Positions 1 to 7,345 of a DNA stretch of 11,696 nucleotides are shown here, piece by piece. The stretch is taken from assembly GCA_030674155.1 (NCBI GenBank), contig JASPKP010008333.1, positions 1 to 11,696 on the forward strand. The letters are read 5' to 3'. A program made the translations under genes and the position numbers. The stretch comes from Stramonita haemastoma (Eukaryota; Mollusca; Gastropoda; Neogastropoda; Muricidae). The notes below the pieces were generated by a model, which was not told the origin of the DNA, made no database searches, and was given only the letters and a program-made list of their open reading frames with translations. Within the stretch, counting starts at the first letter, position 1; every line of letters starts with the position of its first letter.

Positions 1-1061
1 CACTTTGATCCCTTTTTCCCAGACAACTGGGTTTGTGAAATCGATCGCCCTGAAATTATAAAAATTTTTGGAATGATTACGTTCACCTGACATTGTGAAA
101 TCGATACAGCAAAGGAGCTATCCCAGATGGTGTGACCGTTGGTACGAAAACGCCGCCCATTTCCACGACCTCGACCACGATTGCAAATTTTAAATATTTT
201 ACCAAAAAAAAAACAAGCCCCGGGCCCCACCCCCACGCAACCGCACCCCCGGGCACGCACAAAAAACACATTTTACCCGTCGTTTCCAAAAAAAAAAAAA
301 AAAAACTTATGTAAAAATTTTTTTTTTGTAAAATCATATGTATTTATTTTAATATATAAAATATATATTTTTAAATAATTTGTATATATATATTTATAAT
401 AATATGAATAAAAGTCACACTTTCCCAAAACCTTGTGGTTTTGGGGAGGTAGGCATCGAAAACATAGTTTCCCCAGGGGGCCTGGTTTTGGGGGGCGGAC
501 CCCATCCCTCTCCCTCGCTGCTTTACCCCCCCTGACCCTTAAGAGGCAGGTACCCATTTTATAGCGGGCGAAAAACGGTAAACCCATCCAACGGGTCACC
601 ACCTCGATCTGCTTAACATTATATTATTATATATTATATATATATAAAAATTATTATATTATAAAAATTATTTTTAAAAACATTTTTGAGCTAATAAGTT
701 AATGAACAACAAAAAGACATATTTTTGCGCAATCTCCGCAAGAAAACTAATGAAAATTTCCGAAATATTTCTTTGGAGGGTGGGAAGATGAATTCTAGTG
801 TGCCTTTATTATTTTAACTTGTTTGTTGTTTCCTGTTTGTTTCTCCTTGATTCTTATTTGGGTGGTTTCACTTTGAAAGCTGATTGACCCAAATTTACAG
901 TCGCCATTTTTAAAAAAATTTTCTTTTCTTTTTTTTTTCATTACGTTTAAACACATCTTTATTTTTCTTTGCATTTTTTACTATTTTCAAAAGAAAGTAG
1001 GTAAACCCCAAATTTACTGTCAATTGCCCCATTGGACAATGACACAAAATTTTCAAAGTAA
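1..1061. other. AT-rich intergenic sequence, no gene seen
   Basis: No credible coding sequence is visible. The open frames on both strands run through A, T and C homopolymers and have no recognisable domain. A 13-bp direct repeat, TTGTGAAATCGAT, occurs at 33-45 and again at 93-105, exactly 60 bp apart. Around 320-420 and 610-680 the sequence is nearly pure A/T with TATATA runs. Runs of C, G, A and T of five or more bases are frequent around 200-310 and 470-540. I see no repeat family shared with the rest of the window. Confidence 0.6.
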
Positions 1062-1146
1062 CCCCCCCCCCCCCCCCCCCCCTCTCTCTCTCCCTCCTGT
1101 GCGCGGTGTGCGTACTGCGTGTGTGTGTGGGTGTGTGTGTGTGTTG

Positions 1147-1178
<32 letters not shown>

Positions 1179-1205
1179 TGCGCGCGCGCGTGTTTGTGGG
1201 GGGTA
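1062..1205. repeat. Compound poly-C / (CT)n / (GT)n / (GTGC)n / (GC)n tract
   Basis: A run of 21 C (1062-1082) passes into a short CT tract, then from about 1118 into GT repeats, a TGCG/GCGT tetranucleotide block (about 1157-1181) and a short pure CG block, ending in a G run. The GT to GC section is almost strictly alternating purine-pyrimidine, the sequence type known to favour left-handed Z-DNA. Open frames across it encode only Thr/His or Cys/Val low-complexity peptides and are not genes. Confidence 0.93.
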
Positions 1206-1670
1206 TGTAAGTTTTGTGTAAGCACATATTGCAGCCTAAAACATAACACATAGGTTCATGTATAACATATATGGATTCAGGCGTATTTTGGGGCCGCGCG
1301 CCTGCAAAAGTATTGTGTGCACGCATGTTCCAACTTCATTCCTGATAAACACACAACCAACACAAAACAACCCCGCGCTTCCCTTTTTAATGTTATGACA
1401 ATACCTTTCTGGCTGGAAATCGCGGGAAAAGGCTATATAGAAGGCGGACAGCGGGCCTGCTTTTTGTTTTGTTTTGTTTTTTGGTGAGGGTTTTTTTCTT
1501 TTCCCCCCTATACGTAGTTTAATCCGCACTTACTGACCCTTTCTCGCTTCAGTCCAGGGACGAGTGGACATGCTGTGAATGCTCTCGTCACACGTTCCCC
1601 AAGCAAAAACAAGTGAAACACGACCAAACACGTGTGTTCAAGACCTTGACGCAGAAAAAGTTTTTAAGAA
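1206..1670. other. Unique spacer, no gene seen
   Basis: Mixed-composition sequence between two GT arrays. A minus-strand open frame covers part of it (about 1236-1529) but shows no domain and runs through a (TTTTG)n stretch near 1461-1480 and T and C homopolymers near 1490-1508. I see no shared repeat, tRNA or hairpin of note. Confidence 0.5.
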
Positions 1671-1930
1671 GGAGTGTGTGTGTGTGTGTGGTGGGGTGTG
1701 GTGTGTTGTTGTGTGTGTGTGTGGGTGGGTGTACTGTGAGTGTCCCTGAGAAGAGTGTGTGTAGTAGTGTATAAGTAGTATAGTAGTAGTTAGTAGTAGT
1801 ATCTCCAATTTTTACGTCCTTCCACATACAGTGATACTGGGCTGTGTTGTGGTGGTGTGTGTGTTTTGTTGTGTGTGTGGGTTTTGTGTGTGTGTTTTGG
1901 GGTGTGTGCCAATTTGTGTGTTGGGTTGTG
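1671..1930. repeat. (GT)n and (GTA)n microsatellite cluster
   Basis: GT-rich DNA occupies about 1672-1725. An interrupted AGT/GTA trinucleotide array lies at about 1759-1801, and a second GT-rich block, interrupted by TTTT and GGGG runs, spans about 1840-1925. The same strand (GT on plus) is used throughout. Frames here give His/Thr-rich (minus) or Cys/Val-rich (plus) peptides, as expected for CA/GT repeats, and are not coding. Confidence 0.9.
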
Positions 1931-2010
1931 TACGCGCGCCGCCACCGGGATGTTTTTGCATAAACGGCTTGAAATGTGTGATCATATGTTGGTGTGTACA
2001 AGCGTGGCTC

Positions 2011-2029
2011 CCCCACACAAGGTGTGGGG
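2011..2029. other. Perfect 8-bp hairpin with 3-nt loop
   Basis: CCCCACAC at 2011-2018 is the exact reverse complement of GTGTGGGG at 2022-2029, leaving a 3-base loop. It is GC-rich and lies outside a simple repeat tract, although CA/GT composition nearby raises the chance of coincidence. Function unknown. Confidence 0.5.
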
Positions 2030-2130
2030 AACTATAAGCAAAATATGTATATGTACCTTTTACAAGGGGAGGTAGGGAATACTACAATTAAAGTAGGGAG
2101 GTGCGTGCCTCTGCCCCTATCAAAAAACTG

Positions 2131-2178
2131 CACAAAATACCCCAGTGCCGAGCAGCAAAGGGCACTGGGTTTTTTGTG
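2131..2178. other. Long stem-loop (about 17 bp) followed by second hairpin
   Basis: CCCAGTGCC (2141-2149) pairs perfectly with GGCACTGGG (2161-2169) around an 11-nt loop. The stem continues after a bulged C (2140), with A2139 pairing T2170, one T-T mismatch, and CACAAAA (2131-2137) pairing with TTTTGTG (2172-2178). This is about 17 pairs in 48 nt. On the plus strand it resembles a bacterial intrinsic terminator, but the surroundings are clearly eukaryotic, so it could be a structured RNA, a cruciform, or part of an inverted-repeat element. No expression evidence is available from sequence alone. Confidence 0.6.
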
Positions 2179-2184
2179 ACCCTG

Positions 2185-2199
2185 GCGCTCGGCTAGCGC
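2185..2199. other. Small hairpin followed by T tract
   Basis: GCGCT (2185-2189) pairs with AGCGC (2195-2199) around a 5-nt loop. A seven-T run follows at about 2204-2210. It lies only 6 bases after the longer stem-loop ending at 2178, so the two may form one structured unit. The short stem alone could be chance. Confidence 0.4.
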
Positions 2200-2226
2200 A
2201 CTCTTTTTTTAAACACAAGAACTGAA

Positions 2227-2240
2227 CCACCAGGGGGCAG
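2227..2240 (+). promoter_or_regulatory. Candidate CTCF core motif
   Basis: The 14-mer CCACCAGGGGGCAG fits the established bilaterian CTCF core (CCASYAGRKGGCRS-like) at every position. CTCF is an 11-zinc-finger insulator protein present in most bilaterians, including molluscs. The motif lies in relatively clean, non-microsatellite DNA just after the hairpin cluster at 2131-2199. A motif match alone does not show binding; a genome yields many chance matches to degenerate versions, though fewer to a full-strength core like this. Confidence 0.35.
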
Positions 2241-2588
2241 ACAGTCCACAGTAGGCTACACCTGGAATAAAGAGAGGAACGGAAAAACAGGGAGGGAAAG
2301 AAGGAGTATCGCACAGCAACAACGAAACAAGAGCGTATAATGAGAACATTTACATGCCCAGAGGACACAAACCCAGACAAGGGTCGAACAAAAACCGCAT
2401 TAGGGGGGGGATGTAAAAATTTGCCTGAGATACAAGCCGCTGTGGTGGGGGCTCATTGAAACCAACCCCCGCGTGAATTTGCAGGGTTTGGACCTTTCGC
2501 GGTTCAAAAATAGGAAGCTTTTTTTAGGACAGGGAATAGGAGCGAAGAGGATTCGTTCGACCAGATTTTATAAGTAGGCTAATTATTT
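2241..2588. other. Unique spacer, no gene seen
   Basis: Ordinary mixed-composition DNA. The only open frame of note here is on the minus strand (2120-2380). It reads back across the hairpins at 2131-2199 and shows no recognisable domain. The stretch 2521-2528 (T run then AG) is acceptor-like, but no matching exon is visible. Confidence 0.5.
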
Positions 2589-2589
2589 T

Positions 2590-2664
2590 TCTCTCTCTTC
2601 TCTCTCTCTCTCTCTCTCTCCTTCTCTCTCTCTCCCTCTCCTCTCTCTCTCTCTCTTCCTCTCC
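2590..2664. repeat. (CT)n microsatellite
   Basis: Nearly pure CT repeat interrupted by TTC and CCC steps. On the minus strand this is a GA tract, which explains the Arg/Glu-rich frames reading through it. It is one of five CT tracts in the window (also about 6524-6598, 7266-7342, 7793-7861 and 7982-8074). Confidence 0.95.
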
Positions 2665-2880
2665 ACACCACAAAACCACCACACACACACAACCACACAC
2701 ACACACACACCCCACACCCCCACGCACATACATCGTACATAAAACACCACACACACGCCATACATACAGCACCCACCTCACGCACACACACGTTATTCAA
2801 AATACGAAGGTTTGCGTGCGTGCGTTGTGGGTGTGGTGTGTGTGTGTGTGTTGTGTGGTTGGTGTGGTGTGTGTGTGCGC
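2665..2880. repeat. (CA)n array that switches strand to (GT)n
   Basis: CA-rich DNA covers about 2665-2791. After a 22-bp unique spacer, GT-rich DNA covers about 2814-2880. Because CA is the complement of GT in reverse orientation, the two halves form an imperfect inverted repeat that could extrude as a long hairpin or cruciform. All other dinucleotide arrays nearby keep one strand throughout. Confidence 0.88.
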
Positions 2881-2910
2881 CCCGCGCGCGCGCGCGCACG
2901 TGAGCTCACG
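2881..2910. repeat. (CG)n tract plus 16-bp palindrome with two E-boxes
   Basis: A CG alternation (2883-2894) leads directly into CACGTGAGCTCACGTG (2895-2910), a perfect 16-bp palindrome. It holds two CACGTG E-boxes at 2895-2900 and 2905-2910, 10 bp apart from start to start, about one helical turn. CACGTG is the canonical site of bHLH factors such as the MYC/MAX, USF and CLOCK families. The context is a microsatellite, so this may be incidental rather than a functional enhancer. Confidence 0.5.
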
Positions 2911-2920
2911 TGTGTGAAAC

Positions 2921-2968
2921 GTGTCTGTCGCTGTCTGCTGTCTGTCTGTTTGTTGATCTGTCTGTCTC
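2921..2968. repeat. Degenerate (TCTG)n tract
   Basis: Repeated GTCT/TCTG steps with interruptions continue the same low-complexity cluster. Beyond about 2970 the sequence becomes unique. Confidence 0.75.
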
Positions 2969-3573
2969 CACGCGTGTTCTGGCGCGTGATAAAATGCAGA
3001 CACGTTCGTTTTGTAGGCACATATTTGATCAATTTTAAACATTGACACACATAGATACATGCCCACGCCCTATGGCACTTTTCCCCCGTTTCCTGTTGAA
3101 AACGCTATGGCCAACACTGGGAAGAAAACAGGACGTCCCACAAATTTTTAAAACACACCCTTTCCCAAAACAAACACGCATGAGAAAACGACCTGCCACC
3201 CTACCTGGCGCGATTTAAGACTCGGGTTTTTCCCTTTGGGTTTTGGAAACACTCCACCCGCTTTTAAACTTTCAAAAACCCTCCACCAAGCACACTCTGC
3301 TGTCCTTCAAAACACCCGGCCCTGCCCTTCCCATACACAGTTAATTAACATGATAAGTTAAAAGGCTAAATGTTGAGGATTGAATATCAAAAAGTTTAAA
3401 TGTTGCATAAAATTGTTTTTTACAATGTTAAAAAGGGGGGTACGGGATCAAGTGGAAGATTTTTTCTGTCTTTTCGTGGTTTTGTGGCTAGCTGGGAAAA
3501 GAGGCCAAACCTGAGAAAAAATAAAGGGCAAAAAAAAAAAATAACACCACACGCGCGGCGCGCCCCCAAAAAA
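2969..3573. other. Unique spacer, no gene seen
   Basis: Mixed-composition sequence with many runs of three to six identical bases and no convincing open frame. The longest frames extend into the following CA array and so are uninformative. I see no tRNA, SINE or hairpin worth naming. The run of A at about 3530-3541 and the alternating GCGCGGCGCGC stretch (about 3552-3562) border the next array. Confidence 0.5.
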
Positions 3574-3670
3574 AACCACACACAACACACGCATGCACGC
3601 CTCACAACACACACACACACCACACACAACACACCACCACAACACACACACACACACACCCCCACACACT
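3574..3670. repeat. (CA)n microsatellite
   Basis: CA-rich array with ACC and AAC interruptions, starting after a poly-A/CG-rich border and running directly into a SINE fragment. The plus-strand frames (Thr/His) and minus-strand frames (Cys/Val) spanning it are microsatellite translations. Confidence 0.92.
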
Positions 3671-3844
3671 CCACGCAAACTTTTGCAGCACTTTAAAATC
3701 TTGTTCAGCTTTGCGAAAGAGAGGCCATTGGGTGCCGTTGGGGAACACATGACAAATTTACAAAACTCCCAACACAGGGGGGACGGATGAAAAAAGCAAA
3801 AAGAGTGCTTATTCCATTTCCTCATATAGAAAAATAAAAAATAA
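3671..3844 (+). mobile_element. SINE 3' portion (5' truncated)
   Basis: This stretch aligns by eye with the second half of the SINE at 8075-8350. Shared segments include CACGCA(G)AACTT, TTAAATCTTGTT, the GAGAGGCCAT equivalent of GTAGGCCAT, the ATGACA-TTTACAAAA block, and GGGGACGGATG. It then continues into the family's 3' end: GATGAAAAA, a degenerate AGCA/TGCT stem (3795-3798 with 3806-3809), TTATTCC, and an A/T-rich tail. The tRNA-like head is absent; the element begins directly at a CA microsatellite, as expected for a 5'-truncated retroposon or a copy eroded by repeat growth. Confidence 0.75.
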
Positions 3845-4040
3845 ACACAACCCAAAACACACACACACAACACACACACCACACACACCACACACACAAC
3901 ACACAAACGCGCACGTAGCAAGAAAGTGCACACACACACACACAAGCGCGCACCTACCAGGGGCACGCACCCCGTACGCCCACACACACACAAACCCACA
4001 CACACACACAAACACCACAACACACACACCCCAAACACAC
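3845..4040. repeat. (CA)n microsatellite following SINE tail
   Basis: Long interrupted CA array with ACGC-rich islands (about 3906-3916 and 3946-3980). It begins immediately after the A-rich tail of the SINE at 3671-3844, consistent with microsatellite growth from a retroposon tail. Confidence 0.92.
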
Positions 4041-4045
4041 TTTTT

Positions 4046-4090
4046 AATCTGGAAATAAAAAATTTGATTGTTTGATTGATTGATTGAATA
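4046..4090 (+). mobile_element. SINE tail remnant, (TTGATTGA)n type
   Basis: The segment ATCTGGAAATAAAA (4047-4060) followed by repeated TTGA units is nearly identical to 7216-7264, where it forms the end of a SINE-like 3' tail. The piece between the CA array and this tail is missing here. It is therefore probably the last few dozen bases of a retroposon, or a fragment left after the CA array expanded. Confidence 0.55.
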
Positions 4091-4193
4091 GGGCAGGTGA
4101 AAAAAAAATGTGTAAACTTAAATTTTTTAAACCCTCAATAAAGATAATTTTCATTGACTTAAATTGACTTATTTGACTTGATTTAAAATTTTC

Positions 4194-4290
4194 ACACAAA
4201 CACACCCCCCACTCACACAAAAACACGCACGCACGCACGCACGCACGCACGCACAAAACACAACACACACGCACGCACGCACGCACGCAG
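4194..4290. repeat. (CA)n / (ACGC)n microsatellite
   Basis: CA steps flank two blocks of the tetranucleotide ACGC/GCAC (about 4225-4254 and 4269-4290). The region just before (about 4138-4190) is AT-rich with repeated TTGACTT/TTGATTT words, similar to the SINE tail at 4046-4090. Confidence 0.93.
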
Positions 4291-4549
4291 CACATGGCGC
4301 GCGCCGCGAAAAAAACACATTGTTAAAAGTACCCAAATTTTCTTTATAGGCTACTGGTCATCATCCTCATTTATTTCTAAAACGCACTCCTAAATCTGGT
4401 GCCGAAAATGCCTGTCACAACGGCACCATATCAACGTTTTAAATACGGGGGGGCTTATTATATCTAGGACACACAACCATTTATCCGTTCATCACCCCAC
4501 CCTTTTTTGTAGGCTCATTTTTGTGTATGTGGGGGGAAACAAAAACGAC
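4291..4549. other. Unique spacer with one 8-bp hairpin
   Basis: No coding region is visible. TGGTGCCG (4397-4404) and CGGCACCA (4421-4428) form a perfect 8-bp stem around a 16-nt loop. A GCGCGCGCCGCG-like island lies at about 4297-4308. Otherwise ordinary AT-rich DNA. Confidence 0.5.
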
Positions 4550-4657
4550 ACCACACACCACCCAAAACAACCACACACACACACACACGGACGCCCACGC
4601 ACGCACGCACCCACGCGCACAAAACACACACACACACACACACACACACCACACAAC
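4550..4657. repeat. (CA)n / (ACGC)n microsatellite
   Basis: CA repeats flank an ACGC/CCACGC block (about 4589-4620). Frames in both directions give Thr/His or Cys/Val peptides only. Confidence 0.93.
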
Positions 4658-4882
4658 CCTCAGCGATCAGTCCCCAAAAGGGTTTTGGGGTTAAGTGGCC
4701 ATAAATTTTAAAATCCACAAGTTTTCGGTCAGTCTCTTTATCCCAAACCCGTTAAAACAAAACCTTTTTAAACAGCAAGACCCAGATTTACTTTTTTTTT
4801 TTTTTTTTTAAACCCGCCAAAAAAAATTTGCAGCGCAAACTAACAAACGGTTGACAAAAAAAACGAAATCGTTGTGGCTTAC

Positions 4883-5075
4883 CTGCAGCACAGACATTGT
4901 GAGGAGTGTGTGTGGGTTCCCTCCCTACATGAAACACTTTCAGAAAACGTGGACGAAAAACCCCCCAAAAAGGGGAAAGAAGGTCCCTTGGACTTTTCAC
5001 AGCGAGCGACGATCATGCAAGGAGACGATTTCCATGATCGCCGCCGCATGCGTATGCCACCATTAGCGCCGATAA
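4883..5075 (-). other. Possible exon end with consensus 5' splice site (minus strand)
   Basis: Read on the minus strand, the sequence CTGCAG is followed immediately by GTAAGCC (intron side from 4882 downwards), a strong match to the metazoan donor CAG|GTRAGY. Fifteen bases before the junction is ATG (4897-4895) in a fair start context (A at -3), giving M-S-V-L-Q up to the splice site. A second frame is open for longer (about 5000-4788) but reads through the donor. The DNA here (4880-5075) is non-repetitive and of balanced composition, unlike its surroundings. It could be a 5' UTR plus first coding exon, or chance. The protein is not recognisable. Confidence 0.22.
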
Positions 5076-5200
5076 GGTCTAGCCTAGTATTTACTACTGG
5101 GTCGAACCAAACATTTTTTTTTTCGGGTTTCAGAGGATCGGTAAGACTTGAGAATTTTTAGTCTAACTGTATGGGTAAAGCACAATTTAAGATGCTGGAG

Positions 5201-5249
5201 AAACAACAACAACAACAAATTTTTATTATTGTTGTTGTTGTTGTTGTTT
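5201..5249. repeat. Perfect 18-bp inverted repeat of (CAA)n and (TTG)n
   Basis: The left arm (5201-5218, AAA then five CAA) is the exact reverse complement of 5232-5249 (five TTG then TTT), with a 13-nt spacer. It marks the edge where the compound trinucleotide array begins and would form a stable hairpin in single-stranded DNA or RNA. Confidence 0.8.
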
Positions 5250-5820
5250 TTATTATTATTTTTATTATTATATTTTATTATTATTATTTTTATTATTATT
5301 ATTTTTATTATTATTATTATCATCATTTTTTTTATTATTTTTTTTTGTTGTTTTATTATTGTTGTTTTGTTATCATCTAAATCACATCATCATCATCATC
5401 TAAAACATCATAAACATCATCAAATTCATCATCATTATCATTATTTTGTTTGTTGTTGTTGTTGTTCTTTTTCTTCTTCTTTTCTTTCTTCTTCTTCTTC
5501 TTCTTTTTTCCTTTTTTCTTTCCTCTTCTTCTTCTTCTTTTTCCCTTCTTTTTCTTCTTCTTCTTCTTCTTCTTCTTTTATTTTTTTATTATTATTTTTA
5601 AATTATTATTTTTATTTTTAATTTTTATATTTTCTTCTTCCCCTTCTTCTTCTTCTTCTTTTCTTCTTCTTCTTTTTTTCCCTTTTTCTTTTCTTCTTTT
5701 TTTTTTTCTTCTTCTTTCTTCTTTTCTTTTTCTTTTCTTCTTCTTCTTCTTCTCTTCTTCTTTTTCTTTTTTTTTGTTTTTTTGTTTTGTTGTTACTATC
5801 ATTATTATCATTGTTGTTTT
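5220..5820. repeat. 600-bp compound trinucleotide array
   Basis: Successive blocks of (TTG)n, (TTA)n with T runs, (ATC)n (about 5386-5442), (GTT)n, (CTT)n (about 5468-5578), a second (TTA)n (about 5579-5632), a second long (CTT)n (about 5633-5770), then (GTT)/(ATT). The plus strand has almost no G outside the GTT blocks. The CTT blocks are homopyrimidine on one strand and contain mirror-like stretches, the class that forms triplex (H-DNA), as known for expanded GAA-TTC repeats. The long frames are poly-Leu/Phe/Ser (plus) or Lys/Arg/Glu (minus) translations of the repeat and not genes. Confidence 0.95.
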
Positions 5821-5825
5821 TAAAA

Positions 5826-5968
5826 TCCCGTTCCGCTTTTCTTAAGAGAAAGGCCTTGGTCCCGGTTGGAAAGAGAAAGTTTTAAAAAAAGCATACACAC
5901 GGGGACGGATGAAAAAGAGCACATGAGTGCTTATTCCTTTTTCCTCGATATAAAAAATAAAGATAAAT
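5826..5968 (+). mobile_element. SINE 3' portion (5' truncated)
   Basis: Starts at CCCGTTCCGCTTTTC, matching the TTGTTCCGCTTTTCGTAAGAG segment of the SINE at 8075-8350. It continues through GCATACACACGGGGA and GGATGAAAAA into a clean 3' stem-loop: AGCAC (5918-5922), loop ATGA, GTGCT (5927-5931). TTATTCC, TTCCTCGATA and an AAATAAA-type tail follow. Upstream it abuts the compound trinucleotide array, so the tRNA-like half is missing. Confidence 0.78.
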
Positions 5969-6499
5969 GAAAAAATGAATAAACCTCTTTAACTAGGTTG
6001 TTAAAAACTTTTACTGTATGCTAGGGTTTTCTTATTCTACTTTTGGGTTTGGGATGTTCTTAATGCCCAAAACTATTTTTTGATTAAAAACCCAGAAATT
6101 TTGAAAAAGGGCAACGATACATTCAAAAAAAAAGTAGATATTTCAAAAACCAAGAGATTGTATTTATTTTTTTTTTAGGGTAAAAACTACAAAAAGGAAA
6201 TTGAAAGGCAAAAAAGTACGATTTTGTAAATGGCCTACATCTAATATCTTGGAATAATTTACATAAAATTTTTACTGTTAATGCGGAAATTTTGCAAGCA
6301 GGGGGTAAAAAAGTACGTTTAGTATAGAAAAAATGAAACCCTAGATAACCAACCTTTAATCTTTTTTAAAAATTGTACCAGATACGGTCTATTTGGAACG
6401 GGGCAGAAGTTAACGGACCCGAAATTGCCGCTGTTAATTTTGAACATGTTCATTTGTTTGTTTAAAGAAACTCTTACATAACCCAGGACACTCAAAAGG
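5969..6499. other. AT-rich unique spacer, no gene seen
   Basis: AT-rich sequence without a credible frame. The 11-mer AAAAAAGTACG recurs near 6210 and 6307, a minor direct repeat. A poly-T run (about 6169-6177) and many short A runs are present. No tRNA, SINE head or transposon end was recognised. Confidence 0.5.
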
Positions 6500-6596
6500 A
6501 TTGATTTTTTATTTAATTTGATTTTTCTTCTCCCCTCTCCCCCTCTTTTCTCTCTTCTCTCTCTTCTCCTCTCTCTCTCTCCTCTCTTCTCTTTCC
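6500..6596. repeat. TTTGA-type tail followed by (CT)n tract
   Basis: A TTGATTT-rich stretch (about 6500-6523) sharing ATTTAATTTGATTT with 7247-7264 passes into an interrupted CT tract (to about 6594). The same order, TTTGA tail then CT tract then the CCACAGCAACC repeat, recurs at 7227-7344, so the three pieces duplicate together. Confidence 0.8.
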
Positions 6597-6959
6597 CCAC
6601 AGCAACCTCTGCGGCATCTCAAAGGGGACGGGAAAAGTTAGGTAAGGACACATTTCCCCTTTTTGGGTTTTATGCCAGTCACAGCGCGGGCGAAGTAGAA
6701 GGTGACGGGGATTCCCCCTTTTTGGGCCAAACCCGGCCGCAAGGCCGCAAGGGATGAATTGCAGTGAAGAGACAAGGAAGCAGACATGGTGAAAATGACA
6801 ACCCCCTCGTTAAATCCAACGGCAAGGCCCAAGCACGGGTTGCACTGCGGACAACTCCACTGCAGCCCGGGGGGGACGGTCAAAGGGCCCAAGATGAATT
6901 TCACGTGAAAACAAGGGGGACGGCGCAAAAAAAGTAAAACTGACTTCCGACCCGCCAAA
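6597..6959 (+). repeat. Copy A of CCACAGCAACC tandem-array element (363 bp)
   Basis: This copy is collinear with 7344-7734 over its whole length, starting at CCACAGCAACCTCTGC and ending at the CCGCC(T)AAA words. It is 28 bp shorter. Most differences are single-base losses (for example the CACGTG motifs became CAGTG and CACTG at two of three places) or changes that lengthen homopolymers (CGAGACGG to GGGGGACGG). At its 5' edge the CT tract plus CCCCACAG forms a good splice-acceptor consensus, and GTAAGG follows at 6642. No product is encoded with confidence. Confidence 0.85.
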
Positions 6960-7165
6960 TGGTTTGTTTTTGTGGGGTTTTGTTGTTGTTGTTGTTGTTG
7001 TTGTTGTTTGGGGGGGTTCATTTTGGTTTTTATTTTAAGTTTTTCATTTTTTTTCTGTTTGTTTCTTTGGTTGATTTTTGTGTCTTTTGGTTTTGGTTTT
7101 GTTTGTTTGTTTATTGGGGGGGCGGGGGGGGGGGGGTTGGGTTTTTTGGTGTATTTTTTCTGCTA
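6960..7165. repeat. (TTG)n and T/G-rich low-complexity DNA with G runs
   Basis: A (TTG)n block (about 6979-7008) is followed by T/G-rich sequence and a G-rich stretch at 7116-7136 (seven G, one C, thirteen G). A G block of this kind can support a G-quadruplex on the plus strand. Frames through it are Phe/Leu/Gly-rich and not credible genes. Confidence 0.8.
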
Positions 7166-7263
7166 GATAGATGGCTTGATGAAAAAAAGCAAATTTATTG
7201 CTTACTCAATGTACCATCTGGAAATAAAATTTTGATTTGATTTGATTTGATTTAATTTGATTT

Positions 7264-7264
<1 letters not shown>
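7166..7264 (+). mobile_element. Divergent SINE-like 3' tail with stem-loop
   Basis: GATGAAAAAAAGC, TTGCTTACTC, CATCTGGAAATAAAA and then TTTGA repeats align with the 3' ends of the SINEs at 3671-3844 and 5826-5968. The stem-loop is kept with a changed pair: AGCAA (7188-7192), loop ATTTA, TTGCT (7198-7202), against AGCAC/GTGCT in the other copies. Only the tail is recognisable; the sequence upstream is low-complexity T/G DNA. Confidence 0.6.

Positions 7265-7343
<79 letters not shown>
7265..7343. repeat. (CT)n microsatellite, nearly perfect
   Basis: An almost uninterrupted CT dinucleotide run between the TTTGA tail and copy B of the tandem-array element. A homopurine-homopyrimidine tract of this length can form triplex DNA and, on the plus strand, acts as a strong polypyrimidine tract. 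Confidence 0.97.

Positions 7344-7345
<2 letters not shown>

Noticed and set aside
2131..2178. Bacterial intrinsic terminator
   Set aside because: The stem plus T run fits in shape, but microsatellites, SINEs and the lack of genes show a eukaryotic context.
3448..4038. 196-codon minus-strand frame rich in Cys and Val
   Set aside because: It reads GT repeats on both sides of a SINE fragment. Cysteine richness comes from TGT/GTG codons and not from a venom peptide or zinc protein.
5148..5845. Long plus-strand frames (157 and 131 codons) rich in Phe, Leu, Ser, Ile and His
   Set aside because: They translate the compound trinucleotide array in several frames at once; absence of stops follows from the motif, and no domain is visible.
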